This document shows positions 41,823-51,355 of a stretch of DNA of 55,018 nt, piece after piece. A program made the translations under genes and the position numbers. The stretch spans positions 1-55,018 of the forward strand of contig JAGHRS010000032.1 of the NCBI GenBank assembly GCA_018066285.1, read 5' to 3'. Every line of letters begins with the position of its first letter. The stretch's first letter is position 1. This stretch comes from Candidatus Treponema caballi (lineage in GTDB: Bacteria > Spirochaetota > Spirochaetia > Treponematales > Treponemataceae). The notes beneath the pieces were generated by a model that did not search any database, was not told where the DNA came from, and was given only the letters and a program-made list of their open reading frames with translations.

Positions 41823-41828
41823 AGTATA
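41823..41828 (-). promoter_or_regulatory. Extended -10 box, leaderless type, for the oxidoreductase-RNase H fusion
   Basis: TGC-TATACT on the minus strand, then 7 nt, then ATG at 41815. Confidence 0.55.
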
Positions 41829-41871
41829 GCATAAACAAAGGGGAATATGAGCAGGGAAGTTATTTATCCTT

Positions 41872-42243
41872 TCAATTTTTCCATGGCAGAAAGAGTAATT
41901 CTTTCATATCCATCTTTTTGTCATTAGGATGTGGTTCTATTCCTATAATAGTAATATCTTGTCGTGCCGCCGGGCCATACACCCAGAAAAGCCTCCCCGC
42001 AGCAGGTGCATGGTTTTCGAGATAAGATTCCCAGACTTTCATACCATATCTTCTTGATAACTCACTGATTTCATGTGAATTGAGCGCCGGATACCGTGGA
42101 TCCGAAGAAAGATTCTTCAGTGCTTTCCCCAGTTTCTTGAATAGTAATTTTTCGTCTTTCGTTGCTTCACCAATCTGGATTTTAGATATAAGAGAATCCC
42201 AAAATTGCTTCATTTCGGGAATGCCCATTCTGATACTGAACAT
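41872..42243 (-). CDS. Probable type II toxin, RelE/ParE-like
   Basis: 123 aa. Small basic-to-neutral protein whose C-terminal part, GRLFWVYGPAARQDITIIGIEPHPNDKK, resembles RelE/ParE-superfamily toxins (beta strands after a helical N terminus). The start overlaps the antitoxin stop in TGATG, so the two are translationally coupled. RelE relatives cut mRNA on ribosomes; ParE relatives poison gyrase. Which applies is unknown. Antitoxin-first order and an upstream palindrome support a TA module. Confidence 0.65.
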   Translation of the reverse strand: MFSIRMGIPEMKQFWDSLISKIQIGEATKDEKLLFKKLGKALKNLSSDPRYPALNSHEISELSRRYGMKVWESYLENHAPAAGRLFWVYGPAARQDITIIGIEPHPNDKKMDMKELLFLPWKN

Positions 42244-42497
42244 CAGTCATCTCCAATAACAGACAGGTCGATTGGGTCTGAAGCCACCCCGTTTTTCAGG
42301 TTTGCAATGCTTGAATCCATCATTGCAAGTGTATTGGCAGAAACTGAAAAAGGTTTTGCAAGCTCTCGCGGTTCAAGAACAATTGTTCCATCATCATATT
42401 CTTCAACATGAAAATATTCAAACAAAGCATTTCTAAGCGTTATCCGCTTTTTTGAATCTATTTTGGCATCATACGATCTGATTGCATTAGCCGGCAT
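42243..42497 (-). CDS. Probable AbrB/MazE-like antitoxin
   Basis: 84 aa from the ATG at 42497, chosen for GGAG upstream; the frame runs 29 codons further 5' through the operator. The segment AKIDSKKRITLRNALFEYFHVEEYDDGTIVLEPRE fits a swapped-hairpin AbrB-type DNA-binding fold. The C-terminal 40 residues probably wrap the toxin. It should bind the palindrome 22 bp upstream and repress its own operon. Confidence 0.68.
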   Translation of the reverse strand: MPANAIRSYDAKIDSKKRITLRNALFEYFHVEEYDDGTIVLEPRELAKPFSVSANTLAMMDSSIANLKNGVASDPIDLSVIGDD

Positions 42498-42518
42498 TTT
42501 TTTTCTCCTATGCAGTAG

Positions 42519-42536
42519 ATGTGGGATATCCCACAT
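42519..42536. promoter_or_regulatory. Perfect 18-bp operator palindrome of the toxin-antitoxin operon
   Basis: ATGTGGGATATCCCACAT lies between the promoter and the antitoxin ATG. A half-site-like TCCCAC occurs again 9 bp further upstream (42546-42551), next to the -10 box. Confidence 0.8.
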
Positions 42537-42556
42537 AAAACACTTTCCCACCGCAT

Positions 42557-42584
42557 AGTATATACCAGACAAAATATTTTGCAA
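42557..42584 (-). promoter_or_regulatory. Promoter of the toxin-antitoxin operon
   Basis: TTGCAA (42584-42579), 16-nt spacer, TATACT (42562-42557), followed by the operator palindrome. Confidence 0.7.
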
Positions 42585-42645
42585 GTCATACCTCCTGTCA
42601 CATACTATATTATGGACACGCGGTACCCTTTTTTAAAATGCAGAT

Positions 42646-42735
42646 AAAAAAAAGCAACTGCGGGAAAAACAGGTTGGTTTAAAAAGCGTCGTGCAGGCAA
42701 GGACGCCCGCACGTGCAGTTAGAAAAGTTCGCTAA
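42646..42735 (-). repeat. Partial extra copies of the three-hairpin 3' element
   Basis: Minus-strand order: GCGAAC, CTTTTCTAACTGC, hairpin CGTGCGGGC/GCCTGCACG with loop GTCCTT (42713-42690), ACGC and a U-tract (42685-42681); then a further remnant GCAGTTGC with eight U (42653-42646). It repeats the last third of the element directly upstream in transcript order (42749-42871). Confidence 0.65.
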
Positions 42736-42748
42736 CAAAAGCGGACTG

Positions 42749-42868
42749 GAAAAAAAGCAACGGCGAGGCATGAACGCCTCGCCGCGCAGTAGAAAAGCAG
42801 ATTGTCGCAAGAAGGAGTGCGAAGCACTACTTCTTGCTTTGATGATTTTGCCATGGATGGCAAAATCA

Positions 42869-42871
<3 letters not shown>
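42749..42871 (-). ncRNA. Three-hairpin structured 3' element of groEL (copy B)
   Basis: In transcript order: hairpin I, TGATGATTTTGCCA and its complement with a 4-nt loop (42871-42840), whose 5' arm begins with the groEL stop TGA; hairpin II GCAAGAAGTAGTGC/GCACTCCTTCTTGC (42837-42807, one mismatch); constant GCGACAAT; hairpin III CGGCGAGGC/GCCTCGCCG with a 6-nt loop (42784-42761); constant GTTGC and seven U. Copy A at 44652-44772 has the same order with different stem sequences. It probably ends and stabilises the mRNA; a further role is open. Confidence 0.75.
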
Positions 42872-44524
<1,653 letters not shown>

Positions 44525-44529
44525 TTAAA

Positions 44530-44552
44530 AATCTGCGCAAAAAAGGCAGATT
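44530..44552 (-). promoter_or_regulatory. Hairpin just before the groEL ribosome site
   Basis: Minus strand AATCTGC/GCAGATT (44552-44530), followed by TTTTAAGGAG. It could slow translation at low temperature or act as a weak attenuator. Confidence 0.45.
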
Positions 44553-44568
44553 AAAATTTGCTACTATT

Positions 44569-44597
44569 AAAATACTGATTTGAAAGGAAAACGGCAA
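44569..44597 (-). promoter_or_regulatory. Possible groEL promoter
   Basis: TTGCCG (44597-44592), 17-nt spacer, TATTTT (44574-44569). Leader of about 53 nt to the ATG. Confidence 0.45.
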
Positions 44598-44610
44598 CTG
44601 TTTTAAAAGC

Positions 44611-44635
44611 AAAAAGCCCCGCACAAAACGGAGCT
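44611..44635 (-). terminator. Terminator upstream of groEL
   Basis: Minus strand AGCTCCG/CGGGGCT with a 7-nt loop and five U. Lies after the three-hairpin element of the NSS gene, giving a second stop before the groEL promoter. Confidence 0.65.
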
Positions 44636-44651
44636 CCTAAAAGCGTATTGT

Positions 44652-44772
44652 AAAAAAAAGCAACGGACAGACAAGGACGTCTGGCCGCTCGTTTAAATGC
44701 GAATTGTCGCAAGAAAGATTGCGCCAGCAATCTTTCTTGCAAAGCAATTTTTGGCAAGGATGCCAAAAATTA
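44652..44772 (-). ncRNA. Three-hairpin structured 3' element of the NSS transporter (copy A)
   Basis: In transcript order: hairpin I AATTTTTGGCA/TGCCAAAAATT with a 4-nt loop (44771-44746), overlapping the TAA stop (44772-44770); hairpin II GCAAGAAAGATTGC/GCAATCTTTCTTGC, perfect, 4-nt loop (44740-44709); constant GCGACAAT; hairpin III CGGCCAGAC/GTCTGTCCG with loop GTCCTT (44687-44664); CGTTGC and eight U (44659-44652). Stem changes relative to copy B are mostly compensated on the other side, which supports a real RNA structure. Confidence 0.78.
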
Positions 44773-46167
44773 CTTAAAGATATTGAAAGATGAGAGCAGC
44801 AGAATCAGAAGCAGTAGTGGTGCAACATAGCGGACCATTACCACATACAGACCCTTGCGGCCAAAGCCTTCGCCATTCTTTGTGATTTCGTCGATGATTG
44901 TCTTTGGCTTGAGTACCCATCCAATGAGGATACAGGTAAAAAGACCAACGATAGGCATAAGGAAGTTGTTACTTGCCCAGTCAAAGACATCGAGAATCTG
45001 ACCGCCTGCAATTGGTGCGAATGTTGACTCAAAGTAGAAGACATTGTAGCCAAGACAGGTAACGATTGACAGGACAAATCCTGCAGCTGCCATGATGAGC
45101 GTAGCCTTCTTGCGGCTCCAGCCAAACTTATCCATGCCGGATGAAACGATTGCTTCAAGAATTGAAACAGCGCTTGTAAGGGCTGCAAACAGAACCATAA
45201 TAAAGAAAACGAATCCTAGGAATACACCGAAACCACCGAGTGATTCGAATACCTTTGGAAGAGCCACGAACATCAAGCTTGGACCGGCCTTCATGCCATC
45301 AAGACCCTGGAATACGTATGTTGCAGGAATAATGACGAGACCGGCAAGGAATGCGATACCAGTATCGAAAATCTCAATCTTATTTACAGAACCACCGAGG
45401 TTTTCACCATCCTTCATGTATGAACCGTAAGCAACCATGATACCCATTGCAATTGACAGTGAGTAGAAAAGCTGACCCATAGCATCAAGACAAATCTTCA
45501 GGAACCCGCCGAATGTAACTCCCTTGAAGCTCGGAATCAGGTAGATTGCAACACCTTCTCCAGCTGTTCTTGTTACGCCTGTTTCAGGATCCGTGTATGA
45601 CAGGAAGAGGCTGTATACAACGATGAACAGAATGAGGACGACGAGTGTCGGCATAAGAACCTTTGAGTACTTCTCAATACCGTTTTCAACGCCCTTGTAG
45701 ACGATGACGAAGCAGAGTACTGCGAAGATTGCACAGTACAGGATTGGCTGCCACTGATCTGTAATGAATCCGGTGAAGAAGCCTTCGCCTGCAGCAATGT
45801 GTCCCTCGAATACAAAGTAAGATGAGAGATACTTAACAACCCATCCACCGATTACACAGTAATACGGATAGATGATGAACGGTACGACGAATGAGAAGAT
45901 TCCGAGGAAGCCCCACTTGCCATTCAGCTTTTTGTATGCTGTAAGCGGGCTTTCTTTTGTCTTGCGGCCGATTGAGATTTCAGAAATAAGAAGCGTGAAA
46001 CCGAACGTCAGTGCAAACACCAGATACACGACGAGGAAGAGTCCACCGCCGTCTTTTGCTGCCAGATACGGGAAGCGCCAGATGTTTCCAAGACCAACTG
46101 CGCTACCGGCCGCGGCCAGAATGAAGCCGAGGGAACTGGTAAATGAGCCCTTTTCTTTCTTTTCCAT
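44770..46167 (-). CDS. Sodium-dependent neurotransmitter-symporter family (NSS) transporter
   Basis: 465 aa, LeuT/MhsT-type fold with about 11-12 membrane helices. The first helix holds the sodium and substrate site AAAGSAVGLGNIWRFPYLA; GGGLFLVVYLVF follows. Bacterial members import amino acids such as tryptophan or leucine with sodium. The substrate cannot be read from the sequence. GGAG precedes the ATG. It lies 27 bp downstream of the methyltransferase gene on the same strand and probably shares its transcript. The three-hairpin element starts on its stop codon. Confidence 0.94.
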   Translation of the reverse strand: MEKKEKGSFTSSLGFILAAAGSAVGLGNIWRFPYLAAKDGGGLFLVVYLVFALTFGFTLLISEISIGRKTKESPLTAYKKLNGKWGFLGIFSFVVPFIIYPYYCVIGGWVVKYLSSYFVFEGHIAAGEGFFTGFITDQWQPILYCAIFAVLCFVIVYKGVENGIEKYSKVLMPTLVVLILFIVVYSLFLSYTDPETGVTRTAGEGVAIYLIPSFKGVTFGGFLKICLDAMGQLFYSLSIAMGIMVAYGSYMKDGENLGGSVNKIEIFDTGIAFLAGLVIIPATYVFQGLDGMKAGPSLMFVALPKVFESLGGFGVFLGFVFFIMVLFAALTSAVSILEAIVSSGMDKFGWSRKKATLIMAAAGFVLSIVTCLGYNVFYFESTFAPIAGGQILDVFDWASNNFLMPIVGLFTCILIGWVLKPKTIIDEITKNGEGFGRKGLYVVMVRYVAPLLLLILLLSSFNIFK

Positions 46168-46194
46168 TTTTTACTCCTTTTGGAAAAAGTTTTT

Positions 46195-46950
46195 TTATTT
46201 CCTACAGACAAGAACCATAGTACGGGCTTTCTCGTCATACGGGGATAAGTCAAAATCCCCGTATATCTCACAGGATGAAAACCCGCTTGCAAGAATATGC
46301 CGTTTCAGTTCAACTGCAGAATATAGTCGTTGTACAAATGTGTGATCAACCCTTTCGCCGGTTTTTTCATCTATCAGGATCCAGTGGGATTTAAGCCCTT
46401 CCCACGCACCTTCAACAGAAAACTCCGTCAGGACAGTTTTTCCCGCGCGCGTAAACCACTCGCCTTCCGTAAAGTAATGCACAGCATTCTCACGGGAAAG
46501 ACATTCCATAATAAACCAGCCGCCCTCTCTCAAAACGGATGAAATTGTCTTAAGGATTTGTACATCTTCTTCAATCGTATCACAATATCCGAAAGATGTG
46601 TATAAATTTACAGCAGCATCGTATAAAAAATCAGATGTGTACGTGCGTAAGTCAGCTTTCTCAAGATTCAGCGACACACCTTCTGCTTCTGCGCTTTCAG
46701 CTGCGGCATCAAGAAACGGCTGCATCAGGTCAACGCCGGTCACCTTTAGACCAAGAAGCGCAAGTTCAACACTTATCCGGCCCGGGCCGCAGCCAGCATC
46801 AAGGACGGACGCGCCTTCTTCAAGACCTGTAATCCGCTTAACTGCCTCTGCTACATCAGGAGCTTCTGCCCACCGGCTTTCCTCGAACATGATCGGGCCA
46901 TAATTAAGCCAGAACTGCTCTTCCTCAAACCATTCCTTTTTACCTGCCAT
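46195..46950 (-). CDS. Class I SAM-dependent methyltransferase
   Basis: 251 aa. Rossmann-type methyltransferase with motif I VLDAGCGPGRIS, the acidic residue of motif II (VTGVDLM) and motif IV-like DAAVNLYTSFGY. The small N-terminal region (EEQFWLNYGPIMFEESRWAEAP) is common in a group of uncharacterised methyltransferases. The substrate is unknown. GAGG lies 7 nt before the ATG. Probably the first gene of a two-gene unit with the NSS transporter. Confidence 0.9.
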   Translation of the reverse strand: MAGKKEWFEEEQFWLNYGPIMFEESRWAEAPDVAEAVKRITGLEEGASVLDAGCGPGRISVELALLGLKVTGVDLMQPFLDAAAESAEAEGVSLNLEKADLRTYTSDFLYDAAVNLYTSFGYCDTIEEDVQILKTISSVLREGGWFIMECLSRENAVHYFTEGEWFTRAGKTVLTEFSVEGAWEGLKSHWILIDEKTGERVDHTFVQRLYSAVELKRHILASGFSSCEIYGDFDLSPYDEKARTMVLVCRK

Positions 46951-46963
46951 TTAAAAGCCTCAC

Positions 46964-46993
46964 TGACGGTAACTGCCGTCACGCTTCATTATA
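46964..46993 (-). promoter_or_regulatory. -10 box and leader hairpin of the methyltransferase gene
   Basis: TATAAT (46993-46988) followed by a leader of about 35 nt with hairpin TGACGG/CCGTCA (46981-46964). Unlike most TATAAT genes here it has a real leader and a ribosome site. Confidence 0.5.
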
Positions 46994-47046
46994 GCGCAAA
47001 ACAGAAACGGTGGGCGCACTTCAAAAGCAAAAACAGAGCAATTTGC

Positions 47047-49092
47047 TTACTTCAGAACAATGCGGAACGGACAGACTGGAATGCCGTCAGTATTGTAGAG
47101 CATCACGCTTTCAGGAGATGAAGCCCACAAACAGCGGATTTCCACAAGCTGCCAGCCCGAAAGTTCGCTTCCGCTGCATTCAACAGCCGGAGGAACTGCA
47201 TCTACAACAACAGTGTCAGGTCCCGTAATACAAGCGTGGACAGGAACCGCAATTCTGTTTCCGGCAACATCTTTGTAAATGGCACAGAAATCTGTTACCG
47301 TTCCATCAGGAGAAAGACGATGTGCGGTTCCAGCCATACGCTCAAGTTTTCCTGCCATAAGCGGGCACTCGTCAATTTCAAAATGCAAGGTAAACAGGCT
47401 GCCTTCAACAGAGACAGCCTTTACACGCGGAGAACGCGCGACCTGCTTTCCATAGACAATGCGCAGTGCTTCACGGGCAAGACGCAGCCCGACCGCGAGC
47501 TTGTTTTCTGGATGCAGATCATTCCATTCACCTGAGTCGAGCAGGACAGCAAGACCCGCATTCACTGTTTTGTCAGCGACAGAAGCCTGCACTTCGCGCA
47601 TCCGTGCCCATCCACCCGGCTTTGCAGAAGCTGAAGAAGAAGCGAACATGTCCTTTGGTCCGAAATTCGGCAGTTGCGCAATGATGAACGGAAGCTCTGC
47701 CGCTTTCGGCGTGTAAGAGAAATCCCGCCGTACCTGAGTGATAAGGTCTTTCAGGAGCGACTCATATTCATCAGGCTTTTCAGCGTTAGACTCGCCCTGA
47801 TACCAGACGAAGCCGCGGATTGCCGTTTTCTTAAGCGGCGCCATCATTTTGTTGTAAAGGGCGGTGGCACACCATTCCGGGAAAAAGTCGCCACGGCTCG
47901 GGCCTGTCGCACAGCCTTCAGCACACGTCCAGATGCCGCCCATCTGCTTTTCAAAAAGGGGCTCGAGCGCGGTGCCGGCAAAGAAGACGTACGGCTTTCC
48001 GGCAGCAAACTCTATGCCACCGGAGCAGCCGTTGCTTATGACGCGCACGGTCACCGTGTTGTTTCCTTCCTGCAAAGCTTCAGACGGCACAGCGTATCTT
48101 CGAGGCGGATACTGGTAGCCAGTACCACCGAAGCTTGTTCCATTAATCCACACGGTATCTGCATCAGTAATGCGGCCAAGCCAGATTCCCGCACCATGAG
48201 AACGGCACAGTTCCAGTTCTTCTGCTGTAAGGTCAAATGTCTTCTTAAACCAGACCGCGCCTGCAAAATCAGATGCGCCGTACCGGCCAGGAACAAGCGT
48301 TTCATCAACCGTTACGTCATCAGGAAAAGCAGACTCGTACCATCCGCCAGAAAGACCTGCATCAGCTGCATTGAGCGTTTCCATCCACACGTCGTTCTGA
48401 TGCGCATGAGCCTGTTTACGGCGCTCAACATCAGCTTCGTCACGACATTTATCAAGTTCTTCCTTATATACCGGGTATTTGCTGATGGCACTTTCATCAA
48501 GCCACGACGTTATGGGAGAGCCACCCTGACTCGTGTTTATAAAACCGACCGGCACATTAAGATTCTGATACAGTGTCTTAGCGAAGAAATACGCAGTTCC
48601 CGCAACACCCGGTGACGTTTCAGGACCGGCACATCCCCACTGACCGCCGTTCAAATCAGCATGCGGGCCATCAAATCCGTATTCAATGGGCACAGTGAAA
48701 AAGCGGATGTATTGATTATCCGGAGCGGCATACTCTTTCGGATATGAATATTTCAAGCGTTCAAGCGGAAGCTGCATGTTCGACTGACCCGAACCAACCC
48801 AGACTTCGCCGACATACACGTCTGTCAGTACGATTTCTTCAGTTGATGCGGCCGCCGCAGAATCGGAGGCCGACGCAGATACAGTCAGCTCAAAAGGACC
48901 GCCCGCATTTCCCGGATTAAAAAGAAGTTCCCAGGTACCATCCCCAGAAGCAGAACAAGAAAAAGAACTGCCACGAAAAGCAACAGTCACAGAAGAACGT
49001 GGCTCAGCATATCCACTGATGCAGTTTTCAGTATTTTGTAATAAAACCATTCCAGACTGATACAGCCGGTGAAGTGTGAGTTTTGTATCCAT
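47047..49092 (-). CDS. Sialate O-acetylesterase family (SGNH) carbohydrate esterase
   Basis: 681 aa. SASA-type SGNH hydrolase: nucleophile Ser in VGSGQSNMQLPLE, block WYQGESNA, catalytic Asp/His in NDLHPENK. A jelly-roll domain like that of beta-galactosidases (about 255-365; AVWFKKTFDLT, DADTVWINGTSFGG) is inserted, as in other family members. It removes acetyl groups from sugars. With no signal peptide it is cytosolic, and its place beside GH67 and a sugar-sensing kinase suggests acetylated xylo-oligosaccharides rather than sialic acid. Leaderless-type start (TAAAAT 6 nt upstream). Confidence 0.9.
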   Translation of the reverse strand: MDTKLTLHRLYQSGMVLLQNTENCISGYAEPRSSVTVAFRGSSFSCSASGDGTWELLFNPGNAGGPFELTVSASASDSAAAASTEEIVLTDVYVGEVWVGSGQSNMQLPLERLKYSYPKEYAAPDNQYIRFFTVPIEYGFDGPHADLNGGQWGCAGPETSPGVAGTAYFFAKTLYQNLNVPVGFINTSQGGSPITSWLDESAISKYPVYKEELDKCRDEADVERRKQAHAHQNDVWMETLNAADAGLSGGWYESAFPDDVTVDETLVPGRYGASDFAGAVWFKKTFDLTAEELELCRSHGAGIWLGRITDADTVWINGTSFGGTGYQYPPRRYAVPSEALQEGNNTVTVRVISNGCSGGIEFAAGKPYVFFAGTALEPLFEKQMGGIWTCAEGCATGPSRGDFFPEWCATALYNKMMAPLKKTAIRGFVWYQGESNAEKPDEYESLLKDLITQVRRDFSYTPKAAELPFIIAQLPNFGPKDMFASSSASAKPGGWARMREVQASVADKTVNAGLAVLLDSGEWNDLHPENKLAVGLRLAREALRIVYGKQVARSPRVKAVSVEGSLFTLHFEIDECPLMAGKLERMAGTAHRLSPDGTVTDFCAIYKDVAGNRIAVPVHACITGPDTVVVDAVPPAVECSGSELSGWQLVEIRCLWASSPESVMLYNTDGIPVCPFRIVLK

Positions 49093-49098
49093 ACTAGT

Positions 49099-49104
49099 AT
49101 TTTA
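49099..49104 (-). promoter_or_regulatory. -10 box, leaderless type, for the acetylesterase
   Basis: TAAAAT, then 6 nt, then ATG at 49092. ATGACA lies 18 nt upstream as a possible -35 box. Confidence 0.55.
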
Positions 49105-49166
49105 CAGCACCATCTCTTTTTTTGTCATCAGATAAACTATGTATGTCTATAGTTTCATTTATGTCG

Positions 49167-49172
49167 TATACT
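49167..49172 (+). promoter_or_regulatory. -10 box, leaderless type, for the sensor kinase
   Basis: TATACT, then 6 nt, then ATG at 49179. This decides the start: the longer open frame from 49122 would begin above the transcription start. Confidence 0.55.
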
Positions 49173-49178
49173 CTTCTT

Positions 49179-51329
49179 ATGAAGATTGCTCTGTACGTTA
49201 ACAGCCTTGATGATGAATACCAGCTGTCACTTTTCCGCAGCATTCAGAAACGCACCCGCGACAAAGAGATTGAGCTGCTCTGCCTTCAGCAGGAACACAT
49301 TAACCCACCCTCAAAGAAAGATGTATTCTTTCCTTCCAGAAAACTTCTCAATGTCGATGGCATTCTCCTGCTTACATCATCAATGCTTGAAGTCGTAACT
49401 GATGAAGTAAGCACTCATCTTGCAGAACAGTTCAAAGGCATTCCTACAGTTTCAATAGGAAGCAGCATTCCAAACATACATTCAATCATTATCCGTGGAA
49501 AATCATCCATGGAACAACTGATGGATCACCTGATTAATCATCATAATTACAGACATTACCTCTTTTTAAGCGGTCCTAAAGACCATCAGGATAACATCGT
49601 CCGTCTTGCTGTGTTCAAAAAAGCGCTCGATAATGCCAAACAGAAGATACCTGACATTTCCTATGACATCATCTACGGTTACTACAACGAAAACAAAGCA
49701 ACCTACGCGATGAACCAGTTTTTCGAGAACAACCGGGACAATCCGCCTGATGTAGTTGTCGCCGCAAACGACGAAATGGCCCTTGGAGCACTTAAAGTAC
49801 TCAGGACACGCACCGATTACAACTGGCAGCACACGGCAGTCACCGGCTTCGATGACACTGACCGCGCACAGATGAGCCAGCCTCCGCTCACCACAGTCAG
49901 CCAGCCGTACGACAAAGCGGCGACGCAGGCTGTAGAAGCGCTGTATACGCTTATCAAGCAGCAGGAAGCGGATATGCTCATCAAAGTTGACTCAACGCTT
50001 CAGATCCGTAATTCATGCGGATGTTCCGGACCGGCTGATGAAACTGCAGAACCAGATCCAGACAAAGAACTGATAAAAGCCAAAACCACGCTCAACACAA
50101 TCCAGACGCAGACGGTCAAGGCAACACGCTACATGAGGAATGCAAGCATCCTCACTCAGACGCTCAACACAGCAGATTCTCTCCTCGATTGCGGACAGGC
50201 AATTTACGAATTTCTTGATAACCTCGATATTAAAGATTTCTACATGGTGCTTTTCAACGAACCCACAAGTGAACTGCCAGAAAAGGGAAGCATCGTCTAT
50301 AAGAAAACCAGCGGAACTGACGGATGTGAGCAGGATCTCATCGCTCATCCGGAAGAAGTGGATTTGCGGGATTTCTTCTCCAATATTCTTACAGCTGGAG
50401 ATGACGGTGCTGTCACACGCTGCATCCGTTATCTTCGTGCCGGACAGGATATGTACGGTCTTATCATATATGACGCAGATGACCTCGCGCATCCGCATAT
50501 CTGCAATATTTCCGCGTTCCTCGCCAGTACCTTGCAGCGATTCAGGCTTACGGAACTCGAAAAGGCGCGCGCTGACTGGCTTGAACAGGAAGTAGACAAA
50601 CGTACGAGTGACCTGCTGAAAACACATCAGCTTCTCGAAGCAGAGTCCCAGCGCCGTATTCAGGTTGAAGCGGAAGTCCTCAAGATAAGCGAACTCGAAC
50701 GTATGCGCTTCAGCATGGACCTTCATGATGACATCTGCCAGCGGCTTGCCGGACTTTCCATGAAATGCCGGGGAATAGCCGGAAGTGGCGGTGGAAAGCA
50801 GAAAATCGAAGAACTTTCAGAGCAGATTGATGAAACACTGAGCCGTACGCGACAGTATGCACACGACTCATATCCGGTAGAGCTCAACACACTCGGTCTG
50901 AACCAGGCAATGGACAACCTCTGCCATCTCTATCAGAAACAGACAGATTACAAACTTATCTACACGTGGACAGCACCCGATCCTGTAGAAATTTCCCAGA
51001 ATGCACAGATAGCTCTTTTCCGCATTCTGCAGGAAGCGCTCCACAATATCGTTAAACATGCAAAAGCTACAAAAGTCACAGTTTCCATCAGTCAGAAAGG
51101 ATGGCAGGGAGATGAAAAACTCTTTGTCCGGATAGAAGATAATGGTCAGGGATTAGGCGCGTCGCGAAAAAGCAAGAGGAAGGAATCAAGTGGCTTGGGG
51201 CTCAGATCCATGCAATACCGCGCGGACCAGATTGGCGCTCAGTTCAGCATAACCTCTCCGGAAAAAGGCGGCACCTGCATTGAGCTTGTTCTGCCACTTA
51301 AAAAAGCTGAATCTACTCACAGCAGATGA
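49179..51329 (+). CDS. Cytosolic LacI-type sugar-sensing histidine kinase
   Basis: 716 aa from the ATG at 49179 (MKIALYVNSL). Residues 1 to about 285 are a periplasmic-binding-protein-like domain of LacI regulator type (VVVAANDEMALGALKVLR; AVTGFDDTDRAQMSQPPLTTVSQP) without the LacI HTH or any signal peptide. A GAF-like region (about 330-470) and coiled coil lead to a HisKA_3 domain with the phosphorylated His near residue 516 (FSMDLHDDICQRLAG) and a HATPase (EALHNIVKHAKA; DNGQGLG). No membrane helix is present. It should sense a sugar in the cytosol and phosphorylate a NarL-type regulator, very likely the one at 53444-54097. Confidence 0.92.
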   Translation: MKIALYVNSLDDEYQLSLFRSIQKRTRDKEIELLCLQQEHINPPSKKDVFFPSRKLLNVDGILLLTSSMLEVVTDEVSTHLAEQFKGIPTVSIGSSIPNIHSIIIRGKSSMEQLMDHLINHHNYRHYLFLSGPKDHQDNIVRLAVFKKALDNAKQKIPDISYDIIYGYYNENKATYAMNQFFENNRDNPPDVVVAANDEMALGALKVLRTRTDYNWQHTAVTGFDDTDRAQMSQPPLTTVSQPYDKAATQAVEALYTLIKQQEADMLIKVDSTLQIRNSCGCSGPADETAEPDPDKELIKAKTTLNTIQTQTVKATRYMRNASILTQTLNTADSLLDCGQAIYEFLDNLDIKDFYMVLFNEPTSELPEKGSIVYKKTSGTDGCEQDLIAHPEEVDLRDFFSNILTAGDDGAVTRCIRYLRAGQDMYGLIIYDADDLAHPHICNISAFLASTLQRFRLTELEKARADWLEQEVDKRTSDLLKTHQLLEAESQRRIQVEAEVLKISELERMRFSMDLHDDICQRLAGLSMKCRGIAGSGGGKQKIEELSEQIDETLSRTRQYAHDSYPVELNTLGLNQAMDNLCHLYQKQTDYKLIYTWTAPDPVEISQNAQIALFRILQEALHNIVKHAKATKVTVSISQKGWQGDEKLFVRIEDNGQGLGASRKSKRKESSGLGLRSMQYRADQIGAQFSITSPEKGGTCIELVLPLKKAESTHSR

Positions 51330-51355
51330 GACGCAGGCGCTTTCAGCAGATTAAC

